A stretch of DNA of 45,380 nucleotides, from NCBI GenBank assembly GCA_027492675.1, contig JAPUEI010000019.1, positions 68,191 through 113,570 on the forward strand, in the 5' to 3' direction. This document shows positions 1-10,700 of this stretch, piece by piece (the first letter of the stretch is position 1; every line of letters starts with the position of its first letter). This DNA comes from Propionibacteriaceae bacterium. GTDB taxonomy: Bacteria; Actinomycetota; Actinomycetes; Propionibacteriales; Propionibacteriaceae. A program made the position numbers and the translations under genes. A model generated the notes under the pieces. The model did not search any database. It was not told the origin of the DNA and saw only the letters and a program-made list of their open reading frames with translations.

Positions 1-1617
1 CTGTCGGACACCGACCCGAGCGAGTCGGTGTCGCTGGCTGAGGCGTTGACCGACCTCGGCGACGCGCCCGTCTCGCCGGAGGCGCGGGCGCGGTTCGCGG
101 CGCTGGGAGCCGAGCTGGCGATGCTCCGGCGGCACGCGACCGAGCCTGTGGGCGATCTCGTACGTCGTGTGGTCTCGACCCTGGGGGTCGACGTCGAGCT
201 GGTGGCGGCGCGGGGACCCGGCGCGACCGCGCAGCTGGGCGCGTTCCTCGACGCCGTGGCCGACTTCACTGCCGTCGACTCGGACGCCACCGTGCGCGGC
301 CTGCTCGGGTTCCTCGACGCCGAACTGGACCACGGCACCGGCCTCGATCAGGCGCTGCCGAGCCAGGCGGACTCGGTGAAACTGCTGACGATCCACCGTG
401 CCAAGGGCCTCGAGTGGGACATGGTCGTGGTGCCCGCCCTGTGCGACAAGACGTTCCCGTCGGACCGTGTCACCGACAACTGGGTGCGGGCGGCGCACGC
501 GTTGCCCGCCGAGCTGCGCGGCGACGCCGGCTCGATCCCGCAGCTCGAGGACGCCAGCGATCAGGGCTTCAAGGCGTACGACGCGGCGCTCCGTGCCGAG
601 AACCGGCGCTCCGAGGACCGGCTCGCGTACGTCGCGGTGACCCGGGCGCGGCGGCTGCTCGTCGCCAGCACGCACGGCTGGCGGCCCGGTGACGTCAACC
701 GGCGCGAGCCCAGCCCGTACTTCCTCACGCTCGGCGGCGACCCGACGCCGGTGTACGAGGCGAGCGCGAACCCGCTCGCCATCTCGACCGAGGCCGTTCC
801 GTGGCCCGCGCCTGTGGACCCTGACCTGGTGGCTCGGCGGCGGTCAGCGGCGTCGCTGGTGACCAGGCTGCGGGCCGGGTCGCTGGAGCGCGAGCACGCG
901 ACCCACGAGGTGGATGCCCTTGTCAGCGCAGCGTCGGCCGAGGTCGCGGAGCGGCTGGCGTCCTGGGAGGCCGACGTCACAGCGTTGCTCGATGAGGCGC
1001 ACCGGCAGCACGCGCGGGTGGTCGACGTGCCGATGCCCGAGTCGCTCACGGCGTCCGAGGTGATGCTCGCCGTGTCGTCACCTCAGGACCTCGCCGCCCG
1101 CCTCGCGCGGCCCATGCCTCGACCGCCCTCGCAGTCGGCGCGCTTCGGCACGCGGTTCCACGAGTGGGTGCTGCGGCACTACGCGGCGCCGGTCCTCATC
1201 GACCCCGACGAGCTGCTCGACGTCGAGGATGACACCCCCGACGCCGACCTGCGCGAGATGTGCCGGGCGTTCGCGGCCGGGCGCTTCGGCGAGGTCGTAC
1301 CGGCCGCGTGCGAGTTCCCGTTCTCCCTGCTCGTCGGCACGGAGGTGGTGCGGGGGCGGATCGACGCGGTGTACGGGCCGGGACCGGTCACCCCTGACGG
1401 CTACGACGCGCTGGTCGTCGACTGGAAGACGGGCTCGTCGCCGCCCGACCCACTGCAGCTGGCGCTGTACAGGCTGGCGTGGGCGGAGCTGCACGGCCTA
1501 GAGCTCGCGCGGGTCGCCGCGGGCTTCTACCACGTGCGTACAGACCGGCTCGATCTCGTACGGGACCTGCCCGATCGCGACGGCATCGAGGCGCTGGTGC
1601 GGGGTCTCGGCCACTGA
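1..1617 (+). CDS. adnB: AdnB-like UvrD/Rep helicase with C-terminal RecB-type nuclease (5' partial)
   Basis: This is the 3' part of a superfamily 1A helicase fused to a PD-(D/E)XK nuclease. The frame is already open at base 1, so the N-terminal Walker A region lies outside the window. Helicase motifs seen are TIHRAKGLEWD (about 388-420) and LAYVAVTRARR (about 622-655). The RecB-family nuclease follows: GTRFHEW (about 1147-1167), GRIDAVY, VVDWKTG (about 1411-1431) and QLALYRLAW, which supply the metal-binding His, Asp, Asp and Lys and the QxxxY motif. In actinobacteria this architecture next to nudC and uvrD2 is AdnB, which with AdnA resects double-strand breaks. The partner adnA would be upstream and is not visible. 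An unrelated UvrD-nuclease paralogue is possible, but the neighbourhood favours AdnB. Confidence 0.85.
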   Translation: MSDTDPSESVSLAEALTDLGDAPVSPEARARFAALGAELAMLRRHATEPVGDLVRRVVSTLGVDVELVAARGPGATAQLGAFLDAVADFTAVDSDATVRGLLGFLDAELDHGTGLDQALPSQADSVKLLTIHRAKGLEWDMVVVPALCDKTFPSDRVTDNWVRAAHALPAELRGDAGSIPQLEDASDQGFKAYDAALRAENRRSEDRLAYVAVTRARRLLVASTHGWRPGDVNRREPSPYFLTLGGDPTPVYEASANPLAISTEAVPWPAPVDPDLVARRRSAASLVTRLRAGSLEREHATHEVDALVSAASAEVAERLASWEADVTALLDEAHRQHARVVDVPMPESLTASEVMLAVSSPQDLAARLARPMPRPPSQSARFGTRFHEWVLRHYAAPVLIDPDELLDVEDDTPDADLREMCRAFAAGRFGEVVPAACEFPFSLLVGTEVVRGRIDAVYGPGPVTPDGYDALVVDWKTGSSPPDPLQLALYRLAWAELHGLELARVAAGFYHVRTDRLDLVRDLPDRDGIEALVRGLGH

Positions 1618-1684
1618 TCCGTTGTTGCCCGCGAGGGATCGAACCTGTAGGCATGGGGCCGTGGGGAACTGGAGCGGCGCGAGT

Positions 1685-2587
1685 GTGACGGATCGGCTCG
1701 ACGGGGAACGGCGCAACGCCGACGCGGTCGCCGCACTCTGGCGCGGGGGATGGCTGCTGGTGATCGACGACAACGGGAGGTTCCCCGTTGCCGGCGTCTC
1801 TTCGGCCGATCCGTGGGGCACGGCCAACGACGTCGTCCTCGGGGTACGACCTGCCGCGGCCGAATCGGCGCCGTCGGCGCAGCTGCTCCTCTCCCGCGTC
1901 GACGGGACGTACGAGCCCGAGCGCCACTGGCTCCTCGGCCGTGACGGTGATCGCGTGGTGTTCGCGGAGCGGTCGGCGGACCCCGTGGACGGTTTCTCCC
2001 TGCGGGAGGCCGGGCCGCTGCTGTCCGAGGCCGAGGCGGAGTACGCGGCGATGGCGTCGGCGTTGGCCGCCTGGCATGCCTCGGAACCGTACTGTCCCGC
2101 GTGCGGCACGGCGACGGCTGTCGTCGCGGCCGGCACCGTGCGGCACTGTCCCTCGTGCCGGCAGGACCGCTTCCCCCGCACGGATCCGGCGATCATCGTC
2201 GCCATCACCGACCCCGAGGACCGGCTGTTGCTGGCGCGGCAGGGCGTCTGGGCGACCGGACGGCACTCCGTGCTCGCGGGGTTCGTCGAGGCGGGGGAAT
2301 CGCTCGAACAGGCCGTGCACCGCGAGGTCTTCGAGGAGTCGGGCATCCGGCTGAGCCAGGTCGAGTACTTCGGAAGCCAGCCCTGGCCGTTCCCGCGCTC
2401 GATCATGCTGGGTTTCCGGGCCCGCGCCGCCACCAGGCAGATCACCGTGGACGGCGAGGAGATCGTCTCCGCGCGATGGTTCACGCGCGAGGCCCTGCGC
2501 GCCGAGGTGGCGGCAGGCACCCTGATCCTCCCCGGCGAGGCGTCCATCGCGTTCCGGCTCGTGCGTGACTGGCTCGCGCGAGGCTGA
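1685..2587 (+). CDS. nudC: NAD(+)/NADH pyrophosphatase NudC
   Basis: Nudix hydrolase of about 300 residues that cleaves NADH/NAD+ to NMN(H) and AMP; NudC enzymes can also remove NAD caps from RNA. The order is an N-terminal domain, a four-cysteine zinc ribbon (CPACGTAT...HCPSC, about 2095-2160), the Nudix box (GFVEAGESLEQAVHREVFEESG, in two parts: GFVEAGE and REVFEESG, about 2281-2342) and the diagnostic SQPWPFPRS motif (about 2380-2400). I chose the GTG at 1685 because GGAG at 1671-1674 lies 10 bases upstream. A TTG at 1622 or GTG at 1661 in the same frame would only add unconserved residues. It follows adnB by about 70 bases on the same strand and converges on recD. Confidence 0.92.
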   Translation: MTDRLDGERRNADAVAALWRGGWLLVIDDNGRFPVAGVSSADPWGTANDVVLGVRPAAAESAPSAQLLLSRVDGTYEPERHWLLGRDGDRVVFAERSADPVDGFSLREAGPLLSEAEAEYAAMASALAAWHASEPYCPACGTATAVVAAGTVRHCPSCRQDRFPRTDPAIIVAITDPEDRLLLARQGVWATGRHSVLAGFVEAGESLEQAVHREVFEESGIRLSQVEYFGSQPWPFPRSIMLGFRARAATRQITVDGEEIVSARWFTREALRAEVAAGTLILPGEASIAFRLVRDWLARG

Positions 2588-2595
2588 CGGCTGTA

Positions 2596-2608
2596 CGGGC
2601 TCGGCCCG
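2596..2608. terminator. Short hairpin between convergent nudC and recD
   Basis: A five-base-pair GC stem (CGGGC / GCCCG) with a three-base loop sits in the 23-base gap between the stop codons of nudC and recD. There is no T tract on either side. It is the only candidate for a shared bidirectional terminator here, and it is weak. Confidence 0.3.
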
Positions 2609-2610
2609 CG

Positions 2611-4428
2611 CTACGCCTCGTACAGGCGGCTCCTCAGTCCTGAGGCCCTCAGCGCACGGGTCACGATCGTGTGGCGGACCGAGTCCGGGTGGGCGATCAG
2701 CCGCACCTGGCCGCTGGCCCTCGTGACCGCGGTGTAGAGCAGCTCGCGCGTCAGCAGGGGCGACGGCAGCATCGGCAGCACGATCGTCACGGCCTCGAAC
2801 TGGCTGCCCTGCGCCTTGTGGATGGTCATCGCGTGCAGCGTCGCGACGTCCTCGAGCTGCGCCGGTGCGAGCAGTAGGGGAGGAGTGCCGCCGAACGCCG
2901 CCCGAGGGCCTGCGGGAGTGGCGATGATGATGCCCGCGTCGCCGTTGGACACGCCGAGGTCAGGATCGTTGCGGGTGACCAGCAGAGGACGACCGAGGTG
3001 CCACTCGCCACCGAGGCCGTAGTCGGGGATCGCGTCGGCCAGCCACTGACCGACCTGGCGCCCCCAGGCGGAGGCGCCGTACGGGCCGGTGCGGTGCGCA
3101 CAGATGACCCGGTGGCGTGACAGGGCGTGCAGAGCCTCCTCGGCGTCGCCGACCAGCGCGGCCACCATGGCGTCACGTCCGGCATCCACGGCCGCGTGTC
3201 GGATCGGGCCGAGAGCCGCGGCCGTGACGTGGCCGGAGTCGTCGAGAGGCACGATCTGTACAGACGGGTCGGGTCCGTACAGAACGGCGAGTGCGCCGTC
3301 GGTGTCCCCATCGCGGATGGCCTGGGCGAGCTGCTCGATCGCGCCGCCGTACCGCCAGGTGTGCTTCAGCCGTACGAGCGGCAGCGGGAGCGGGTCGGCA
3401 CCAGGCGGCGGTTCTTCGACCGCGGCGGCGATGTCGGCCAGCACTGCTCCGGCCTCGACGGGCGCGAGCTGTTCGGGGTCGCCGACGAGCACCAGCCGGG
3501 CGTCCCTCCGTACAGCAGGCAGCAGCCTCGCCATCATCGACAGCGGCACCATCGAGAGCTCGTCGACCACCACCACATCGGCGGCCAGGGGGTTCTCGGC
3601 GGAGTGCAGGTAGGTCCGACCCTGTTGCCAGCCCAGCAGGCGGTGCAGCGTCGTCGCCGGCGCGCTCGCGATGGCGGCCCGGTCAGCGCCGCTGAGGGGT
3701 AGGTGGCCCACCACGTCCCGTACGGACTCCTGCAGCCTCGCCGCCGCACGGCCGGACGGAGCGGCCAGCGCGACCACGGGCGGTCGACCCAGCTCTGCGG
3801 CGACAAGGGCCAATGCTCGGGCTACGGTCGTCGTCTTGCCGGTTCCCGGGCCGCCTGCGAGCACCGTGAGCCATGACCTGGCCACCGTGAGGGCGGCCAG
3901 CCGCTGGAGGTTCGGTTCGCCGGGGGGCAGCAGGTCATCGGCCGACAGCTCGTCCGCGAGTCGTTCCAGCCGGGCATCGTCGACCAGCGGCGGGGCGGAG
4001 GTGCCGCGCTCCAGGAGCTCGCGGCGTACGAGCTCCTGGTCGGCCCAATAGCGCTCGAGGTAGAGCTGGCCGCCGACCCAGCGCAAGGGTCGCAGTCCCG
4101 GGCCGTCGGGCCCCTCCGTGACCAGCGGGCTCGTGGCCAGCACGTCGCGCCACTCGCCCTCGGAAGGCCAGGGGAGCGGCTCGCTCGGCGGCTCCTCGAG
4201 CGATGCCAGGGCGTCCTCGGCGATGGTCGCCACGTCAACGCACACCGCGCCGAGACGCAGAGCGCGCACGGTCAGGGCGAGTCCGAGACGCATCACCTCG
4301 GAGACCTCGTGGTAGAGGAACGCGATGTGCCGCGCGACCTGCACGTCGGCCACTTCGAGCACCCCTGCCTCGGAGAAGGCCGCGAGCAGGCCGGTCGCTG
4401 TGATCGACACGTCACGCTCCGTCGTCAT
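2611..4428 (-). CDS. recD: Exodeoxyribonuclease V alpha subunit RecD
   Basis: This is a 605-residue SF1B 5'-3' helicase, the fast motor of the RecBCD recombination complex. Walker A is GGPGTGKTT (residues 192-200) and Walker B is VVVDE (about 286-290). The C-terminal UvrD_C_2 part shows MTIHKAQGSQFEAV and LLYTAVTRAS near the end. The frame stays open far upstream inside recB. I place the start at the ATG at 4428 because its ATGA overlaps the recB stop (4425-4428) and residues from MTTERD onward are RecD-like. It is the last gene of the recC-recB-recD operon, so translation is probably coupled to recB. Length is normal for the family. Confidence 0.93.
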   Translation of the reverse strand: MTTERDVSITATGLLAAFSEAGVLEVADVQVARHIAFLYHEVSEVMRLGLALTVRALRLGAVCVDVATIAEDALASLEEPPSEPLPWPSEGEWRDVLATSPLVTEGPDGPGLRPLRWVGGQLYLERYWADQELVRRELLERGTSAPPLVDDARLERLADELSADDLLPPGEPNLQRLAALTVARSWLTVLAGGPGTGKTTTVARALALVAAELGRPPVVALAAPSGRAAARLQESVRDVVGHLPLSGADRAAIASAPATTLHRLLGWQQGRTYLHSAENPLAADVVVVDELSMVPLSMMARLLPAVRRDARLVLVGDPEQLAPVEAGAVLADIAAAVEEPPPGADPLPLPLVRLKHTWRYGGAIEQLAQAIRDGDTDGALAVLYGPDPSVQIVPLDDSGHVTAAALGPIRHAAVDAGRDAMVAALVGDAEEALHALSRHRVICAHRTGPYGASAWGRQVGQWLADAIPDYGLGGEWHLGRPLLVTRNDPDLGVSNGDAGIIIATPAGPRAAFGGTPPLLLAPAQLEDVATLHAMTIHKAQGSQFEAVTIVLPMLPSPLLTRELLYTAVTRASGQVRLIAHPDSVRHTIVTRALRASGLRSRLYEA

Positions 4429-7400
4429 CGGGCACCTGCCAGGAGATCGGAGAGCGCCAGCACCAGGCCCGTGGGCGGTCGCCACGAGAAGACGCCGCAC
4501 GGCATCCCGTCGACCACGGGGGTATCGGGCCCGGCCATCCCTCGTACGAACAGGTAGAGCATCCCGCCCAGGTGCCGCTCGGGGTCGTAGTCGGGCTGAC
4601 GCCAGCGGAGGAACCGGTGGAGCGCGACGGCGTACAGCAGGGCCTGCAGCGGGTAGTGGGCGTCCATCATGGCCTCCGCCATCGCGTCCCGCGTGTAGTG
4701 GCGGAGCAGCAGTGGGGTGCCGGGTGTGCCGAGCCGGTTCGTCTTGTAGTCGATGACGAGGTAGCGGCCGCCGACGCGCAGCGCCACGTCGATGCTTCCG
4801 GTGAGGTAGCCGCGCAGCATCCGCTGGTCGACCAGCGACTCTCGCAGGCGCGCGCCGTAGTCGCGCAGCGGGTCCTCGTCGGGCAGCCAGGCGTCGATCG
4901 TGTCCGCGATCCGCTCGACGGTCGCTCCATTGCTCCCCGACCCCAGCGGCAGTTCGAAGTCCAGCTCGGCCAGCCGGTCGCGTGCCGGGATGTCGGCGAG
5001 CGTCAGCTCGTCGGCCAGCGGTCCGAGGGACGTGGCGAGAACCGGCAGGAGACCGCTCACGAGTTCGGGTTCGGTGACGCCGGGCACCGGCAACCGCGCG
5101 GCCTCGGTCGCCACGATGCGGGCGAGGTCCTCCTCTGGCGTCGTCGAGTGCGGGTCGAACGTCTCGAACACGACGTGCACCAGGCTGCCGAACCCGACAC
5201 CGCCGGGCAGGTCGGCCATCGGCGACGGCACGTCGAGCGCGGGGTCGGGGACCGATGCCGAGGTCAACGGCACGTCGGGGTCGTGTTCGCCGCCGGTACC
5301 GGTGGCCGGCTCGTCGATCAGCAGCGGGCTCTCGAGGTGGAAGACCTCGTGGGCGGGTGCGGTGATGGCGGAGTACGAGGTGCGGCGCCAGCCCACATCC
5401 ACCGTGCGCGCGAGCTCGAGAGGATCCGCCACGGTGGCCGTCTGCGACCGACGTCGGGGGCGCGCTCCTCCGCCGTTCTCGACCTCCTCGACCACGACGT
5501 CTGCCCCGGAGAAGCGGCTCGGGTCGAGGTCCGCCCGAGGCTCCACCCGCGCGGGCACTGCCGGACCCCGGTCGCGGAAAAGTACGCGGTGGAGGGGCGC
5601 TTCCGCCGTTCTGTCCGTGCGCCCCCACCACAGCGTGACGTGGCACTTGGCCCTGGTCAGCGCCACGTACAGCGCCCGCAGTCCTTCGCCGTCCTCGTCC
5701 GCTCGGTACGCACGCTCCCTGACATCGCGCCCGGGCTCACCGCTGCCTCCGATGTCGAGCACCCGCACAGAGCGTCCGTCGCGTGGCTCGTGCAGCTGGA
5801 TGGGGCGGTCGCTGATGCTCCGGATGAACCGGGTCGCGAGCTCCGGCAGGTACACCACCGCGAACTCGAGGCCCTTGGCCTGGTGGACGGTGAGGATCCG
5901 TACGGCCGCGTGATCTGTCTCCAAGCGCCGCGATCGCTCGTCGCCGCGCGTTCCCGACTCCTGGGCCTCGCGGGCCAGCCACGCGATGAGGCCTGTCGTG
6001 GTGAGCTTCGCGCTGAGCTGCTCGGCATGCAGCAGTTCGGCCACGTGACGCAGGTCGGTGAGCCGGCGGTCACCGTCCTTCAGCTGTACGACCCGCGACG
6101 CGAGGCCGTCGGCGAGCAGGACCTGCATCAGCCCGGCCACGCCGTCGCGTTCCAGGAGACGCCCCCAGCGGCGGATGTCGCCGGTGAGCCCGGCCAGCCT
6201 GTCCTCACCGGCCGTCGCGAGCTCCTGCAACGACCAGCCGACCAGATCGGTGAGCGCTGCCGCCCGTACGTTGCCCTGGCGAGGACGCTCGATCGCCGCC
6301 AGCAGCTTGCGCCAGTCTTCGGCAGCCGGCGAGGTGAAGACGCTGAGCACCCCGGTGAACACCGCCGGGATGTTCGCATTCGCCAGCGCTCGATGAATCG
6401 CTCGGCCGCGGGCATTGCTCGTGACGATCACGGCCACGTCGTCGGCGCGCAGGGGATGGCTCACCCCGTCGCGTGCCAGGCGCGCCCCGGACGCGAGCAG
6501 CCGGCCGATGTCGGCGGTCAGGTCTGCGATGACCGTCTCCCCGAAGCGCCAGGATCGCAGTCCGCTGCCCGGCACCACTCGGACTCGCATGGCGTGGCTC
6601 CACGGACCGTCGACGTCCAGCCGCTGGGCCTGAGGCAGCCCGTCGACGGGGAGCACGGTGATCTCGGGTGCGCCGAGCTCCGCCCCGTCGAAGACCCTCT
6701 GGACCGCAGCCACGAGTTCCGGAGTCGTACGCCGATTCGTGCTGAGGTGCTGGGTGGTGTGGTCGCGGACCGCGTCCAGGTACGCGTGGACGCCCGCCCC
6801 ACGGAACCCGTAGATGGACTGCTTGGGGTCGCCGATCAGCACCACGGTGGCGTGCCCGACGAACGACTCGCGCAGGATCTCCCACTGCACCGGGTCGGTG
6901 TCCTGGAACTCGTCCACGAGCACGAGGGGGAACCTGTCGCGCAACCGTTGACGCGCAGCCGGCCCGGTCGAAGGGTGCTTCAGCGCCGCGAGCAGCCGGG
7001 TCTGCATGTCGTCGAACGTGTACAGGCCGACCTGGCGCTTGCGCTGCTCCACCCGCGCCCGTACAGCCTCCGCGAACGACCGCCGCTCAGCGCCTCGCGC
7101 GGTGGCCTCGCCCCCGGGCACCAACGGCGCGTACGGGTTGTCGACGGCCGTCCTGCCGATCCGTTGAGCAGTCTCCAGGGGGAACGGGACGCCCTGGCTC
7201 CTCGCGTAGCGCGCGAGGTACTCATCGCTCACCGCTTGCTCGACGAGGTCGTCGACGTTCTCGACCGCCAGCGCCTCGGGGTCGTGATCGGCCAGCACGC
7301 CGAGTTCGGCGAGCATCCGGTCGCAGAACTGGTGCGTCGTGCAGATCATGGCCGCGTCGAAGCCCACCAGCGCGGCGTTGATCCGTCGGCTCGCCTCGTC

Positions 7401-7700
7401 GGCTGGAACGGTGGCGAGCACCGCGCGCCACGCGGGGTCCTCGGGCTCCACGCCATCGCACGCGTCAATCAGGACGCGTCCCAGGTCGGCGACCCGGGCG
7501 CGTACCCGCGAGCGCAGTTCTCGCGTTGACGCGCTGGAGAACGTGATCACCATGAGCTCCGCCAGCGTGACGGCGCCCTCGGCGAGAGCTCGCGCGGCCA
7601 AGGTGGCGACCGCGTGGGTCTTGCCTGTTCCCGCGCTCGCCTGGAGCACGACGGTGGTGCCGTGGGGGAGAGGTCCGCCCAGGTCGAACGGAACGCTCAT
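4425..7700 (-). CDS. recB: Exodeoxyribonuclease V beta subunit RecB
   Basis: This 1091-residue subunit combines a 3'-5' UvrD-like helicase with the nuclease of RecBCD. Walker A is ASAGTGKTH (21-29). The DExQ motif LVDEFQDTDPVQWE is near residue 260. Motif V/VI segments (TVHQAKGLEFAVVYLPE, LYVALTRAKCHVTLWWG) are in the middle. The C-terminal PD-(D/E)XK nuclease shows GSLVHVVFE, GSIDVAL and VIDYKTN near 960-985. The ATG at 7700 overlaps the recC stop as ATGA (7697-7700), and its own stop overlaps the recD start in the same way. All catalytic motifs are intact, so the enzyme should be active. A 985-codon open frame on the opposite strand is a GC-skew shadow. Confidence 0.94.
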   Translation of the reverse strand: MSVPFDLGGPLPHGTTVVLQASAGTGKTHAVATLAARALAEGAVTLAELMVITFSSASTRELRSRVRARVADLGRVLIDACDGVEPEDPAWRAVLATVPADEASRRINAALVGFDAAMICTTHQFCDRMLAELGVLADHDPEALAVENVDDLVEQAVSDEYLARYARSQGVPFPLETAQRIGRTAVDNPYAPLVPGGEATARGAERRSFAEAVRARVEQRKRQVGLYTFDDMQTRLLAALKHPSTGPAARQRLRDRFPLVLVDEFQDTDPVQWEILRESFVGHATVVLIGDPKQSIYGFRGAGVHAYLDAVRDHTTQHLSTNRRTTPELVAAVQRVFDGAELGAPEITVLPVDGLPQAQRLDVDGPWSHAMRVRVVPGSGLRSWRFGETVIADLTADIGRLLASGARLARDGVSHPLRADDVAVIVTSNARGRAIHRALANANIPAVFTGVLSVFTSPAAEDWRKLLAAIERPRQGNVRAAALTDLVGWSLQELATAGEDRLAGLTGDIRRWGRLLERDGVAGLMQVLLADGLASRVVQLKDGDRRLTDLRHVAELLHAEQLSAKLTTTGLIAWLAREAQESGTRGDERSRRLETDHAAVRILTVHQAKGLEFAVVYLPELATRFIRSISDRPIQLHEPRDGRSVRVLDIGGSGEPGRDVRERAYRADEDGEGLRALYVALTRAKCHVTLWWGRTDRTAEAPLHRVLFRDRGPAVPARVEPRADLDPSRFSGADVVVEEVENGGGARPRRRSQTATVADPLELARTVDVGWRRTSYSAITAPAHEVFHLESPLLIDEPATGTGGEHDPDVPLTSASVPDPALDVPSPMADLPGGVGFGSLVHVVFETFDPHSTTPEEDLARIVATEAARLPVPGVTEPELVSGLLPVLATSLGPLADELTLADIPARDRLAELDFELPLGSGSNGATVERIADTIDAWLPDEDPLRDYGARLRESLVDQRMLRGYLTGSIDVALRVGGRYLVIDYKTNRLGTPGTPLLLRHYTRDAMAEAMMDAHYPLQALLYAVALHRFLRWRQPDYDPERHLGGMLYLFVRGMAGPDTPVVDGMPCGVFSWRPPTGLVLALSDLLAGAR

Positions 7701-10700
7701 CGCTGGGCCTCCAGCAACGGTCCGTACGTCTGCTGCGCGAGCTTCTCCAGCCCACCCCACCGCTCCGCGGCAGTCGCGAGGTCGTCGTATCCGCTGAAGA
7801 ACAGCTGCCAGGTCGGGTCGATGTCGTATTTCCAGAGCTCCGTACGTCGTGGCTCGTCGACCATTGCCCTCGGGTCTGCCAACGCGTAGGCCAGTCTCGG
7901 TGGCAGCGGCAGCGGCGCGTTCCAGCCCTCGAGCATCACGGCGACGAGGGCGTCGAGCGCGAGCGACGCCTCCTCGGCAGACCTGACGCCCAGCGTCACC
8001 ACCCGGCGCCGCGAGCACACCGTGGCCGACCAGTCGCCCGGAGCCCCCGCGGCGAGCAGCAGGAGTCGCGCCCACGGCTCGACCAGGCGCTTGTCCGCGG
8101 GCTTCGACGTGATCGCGTCGACCACCGTGCGACCGCGCACCGGCACTCGGCCGTTGATCACGATGCCGCTGGGCAGCTCGTGCGTGACATCGATGTGGTC
8201 CAAGGGCGCCGACAGGTACGGCCGGACCGTGTCCAGCACGTCGCCGACCCGGGAGGTGGCCGTCGCCATCGCGAGGGACCCGCGCACCATCGGCGGCAGG
8301 AAGCCCCGCCGCAGCTCGGCCTGTTCGATCGCCTGCGGGTCGTGACCGGCGACGGCGAGCTGCAGCAGGCGGTTCTCCAGTGACCAGCTCTCCAGCGGGC
8401 CGAGCTCGATCGGGATCTCGGTGGTCGATGACTGGCCGTCGTCGGGGTCGGCGTCAAGTTCGCTGCGGGTGATGCCCCAGTACGACCCCACCCGCTTGCG
8501 CAGGAACTCGCGGGCCGGATGGCGCAGGAACGCCACCAGCTCGGCGAGCGTCACCGCCGCGGGGCGTGGCAGGGGTGGCAGGTCTCGTACGTCGAAGCGA
8601 TCCTCGGCCGACTTCCGGGTCGGAGCCACCAGCGCGCGACGGGCCTCGACGGCAGCCCGGTCGTACGTCGCCTCCGTCGCGACCTCGTACGGCTGCAGCG
8701 CGTGCGGCACGGTGAGGTGGTCGGGGTCGAGACCGAGCTCTCGTACGGCATCGAGCAGGTCGACCACCGGCGCCGCCAGCGGGAGCTCGTCGTTGGTCCG
8801 CTGGTCACGCGCCGCGCAGATGACGACGAACGCGTCGCGCGCCGACATCAGGGCGTCGAGGAACAGCTGTCGGTCGTCGAGCGCACCGTGCGGGTCCTCC
8901 GGGTCGTCAGCCCGCTCGAGCAGGTCATCGCCGGACCGACGCGCCGCGCGTGGGAACGTCGACTCGTCGAGCCCGACCAGGCACACCACGCGGTGGGGGA
9001 CGTGGCGCAGCGTGTTGAGCGTCGTCACCGTGAGGTTGCCGGTGAGCAGCGTCGACCGGGGCGGATGGCCCTCCAGCCAGTCGGTCACCAGGTGACGCAT
9101 GTCGGCGAGGCTCACCGCCGGCGCGTCCTCGCCTGACGCCGCCGCGAGATCCGTGAGCTGGCGTTGGGCGTCGCCGAGCTGCCAGCTGTCGTCGGACGAC
9201 ACGGTCACGAGGTGATCGAGAACCTCCCGGAACCGGGCCACCCACTCTCTGGGGGTCGCCTTGGCGGCGAAGGATGCGACGGCCTTTCTCACCACCGCGA
9301 CGATCTCGGCGAGCGCCCCCACCAGGTCGAGATCGGAGGAATCGACCATGTCGAGCGGCAGCACACTGGACACGTACGTCAGCTCCCGTTCCGACAGCGC
9401 CACCCCGAGCACGAGCCGGTTGAGTCCGGTGAGCCAGGTGTTCTGGTTGATGCCGGGGATGCCGAAGGACACCCGGGTGGACGCGTCGATGCCCCAGCGG
9501 ACACCTGCCCGCTCCAGCAGGTCGGTGACGGTCTCGAGCTTCTCCGCGTCGAAGCGGAAGCGGCGCGCGACCAGAGGCGCGGAGCACAGCCCCACGAAGT
9601 CGTGCAGCTCCGCCCGCGACGTGGCGAGGTTCATCACCTGGGCCAGCACGTCGAGCACCGGGTTCGTCCTCGCCGCGGACGGGTCGGTGACCTGCACCCG
9701 CAGTCGACTCACCGGGTGGGACGTCGGGCCGACCAGCTCGGGGTCGACGATGCAGAGCGCGCGCACGAGGGGCGCCACGTCCTCCAGCTCGGGAGCGCAG
9801 ACCACGACATCCCGAGGCTCCAGGTCGGGGTACTGGTTGAACAGGTCGCACAGCACGTCGCGCAGCACCTCGACCTGGCGGTCGAGCCCATGGCTGAGGT
9901 GCACCGCGATGCTGCCGTCTGGCACAGGGGGAGTGGTGCTCTCGCCCGTACGGACATGGCGCTGCAGCCGACCCAGCACCGTATCGGCGCCACCGCCCGC
10001 CACCACCACGGGCTCAGGTTCGGCCTCGCGAGCGAGCGCCCGCAGCGCCGCGCGATTGGCGACCCCCAGACGGCCGGTGATCAGACCGTCGTGACTCACG
10101 GAGGCCGAGGGCCACCAGATCGTCACCTCGCGCCCGGATCCCACCGCGGCCAACAGCTCCCGCTCCGACGGCGCGAGCCGTTCCGGCGACCAGATCGACA
10201 GCCTGCTGGGCAGCGACGTCACCGTCGGGTCACGTCGGAGCAGTTCGGCCGCCTGCGAGGTCCGCTCCCCCGGGGTCGGCTCGTCCACGAGGTCGACCAG
10301 GAGCGTCCACAGCTCGTGCTGCCAGGCGTCGCCCCCGCTGCCGGCGGCCGTCAGCAGGGAGGGCCGCCACCTCGCGTACCTGATGAACAGTTCGCAGAAG
10401 CGCCGCGCCGTCCCGTACCGCCGACCGGGGCGCTCGTCGTCGCGGAGATGCTCGGCGATGTCCTGGAACCAGGAACGATCGGCCGCCACATCGAACGCGC
10501 GAAGCATCGTCCAGGTGAGCTTCTCGACCACCCAGGGGTCTTCGGCCGGGGTGATGCCGAGCACCTCGCGCTCGAGGTCTCGCAGCATCACGGACGGTGA
10601 GGGCATCGCGATTCGCGCGCACACACCGTCGCCGCCCTCAGCCCCGGCGCCGAGTTCCGTCGCGAGGCGTTGCATCAGCCAGCGGCCCTGCCCCGGTGTG

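Noticed and set aside
4572..7529. A 985-codon open frame on the plus strand opposite recB
   Set aside because: Its composition is Arg/Gly/Val/Asp-rich without domains, and recB on the other strand has intact motifs throughout. It is a high-GC antisense shadow.
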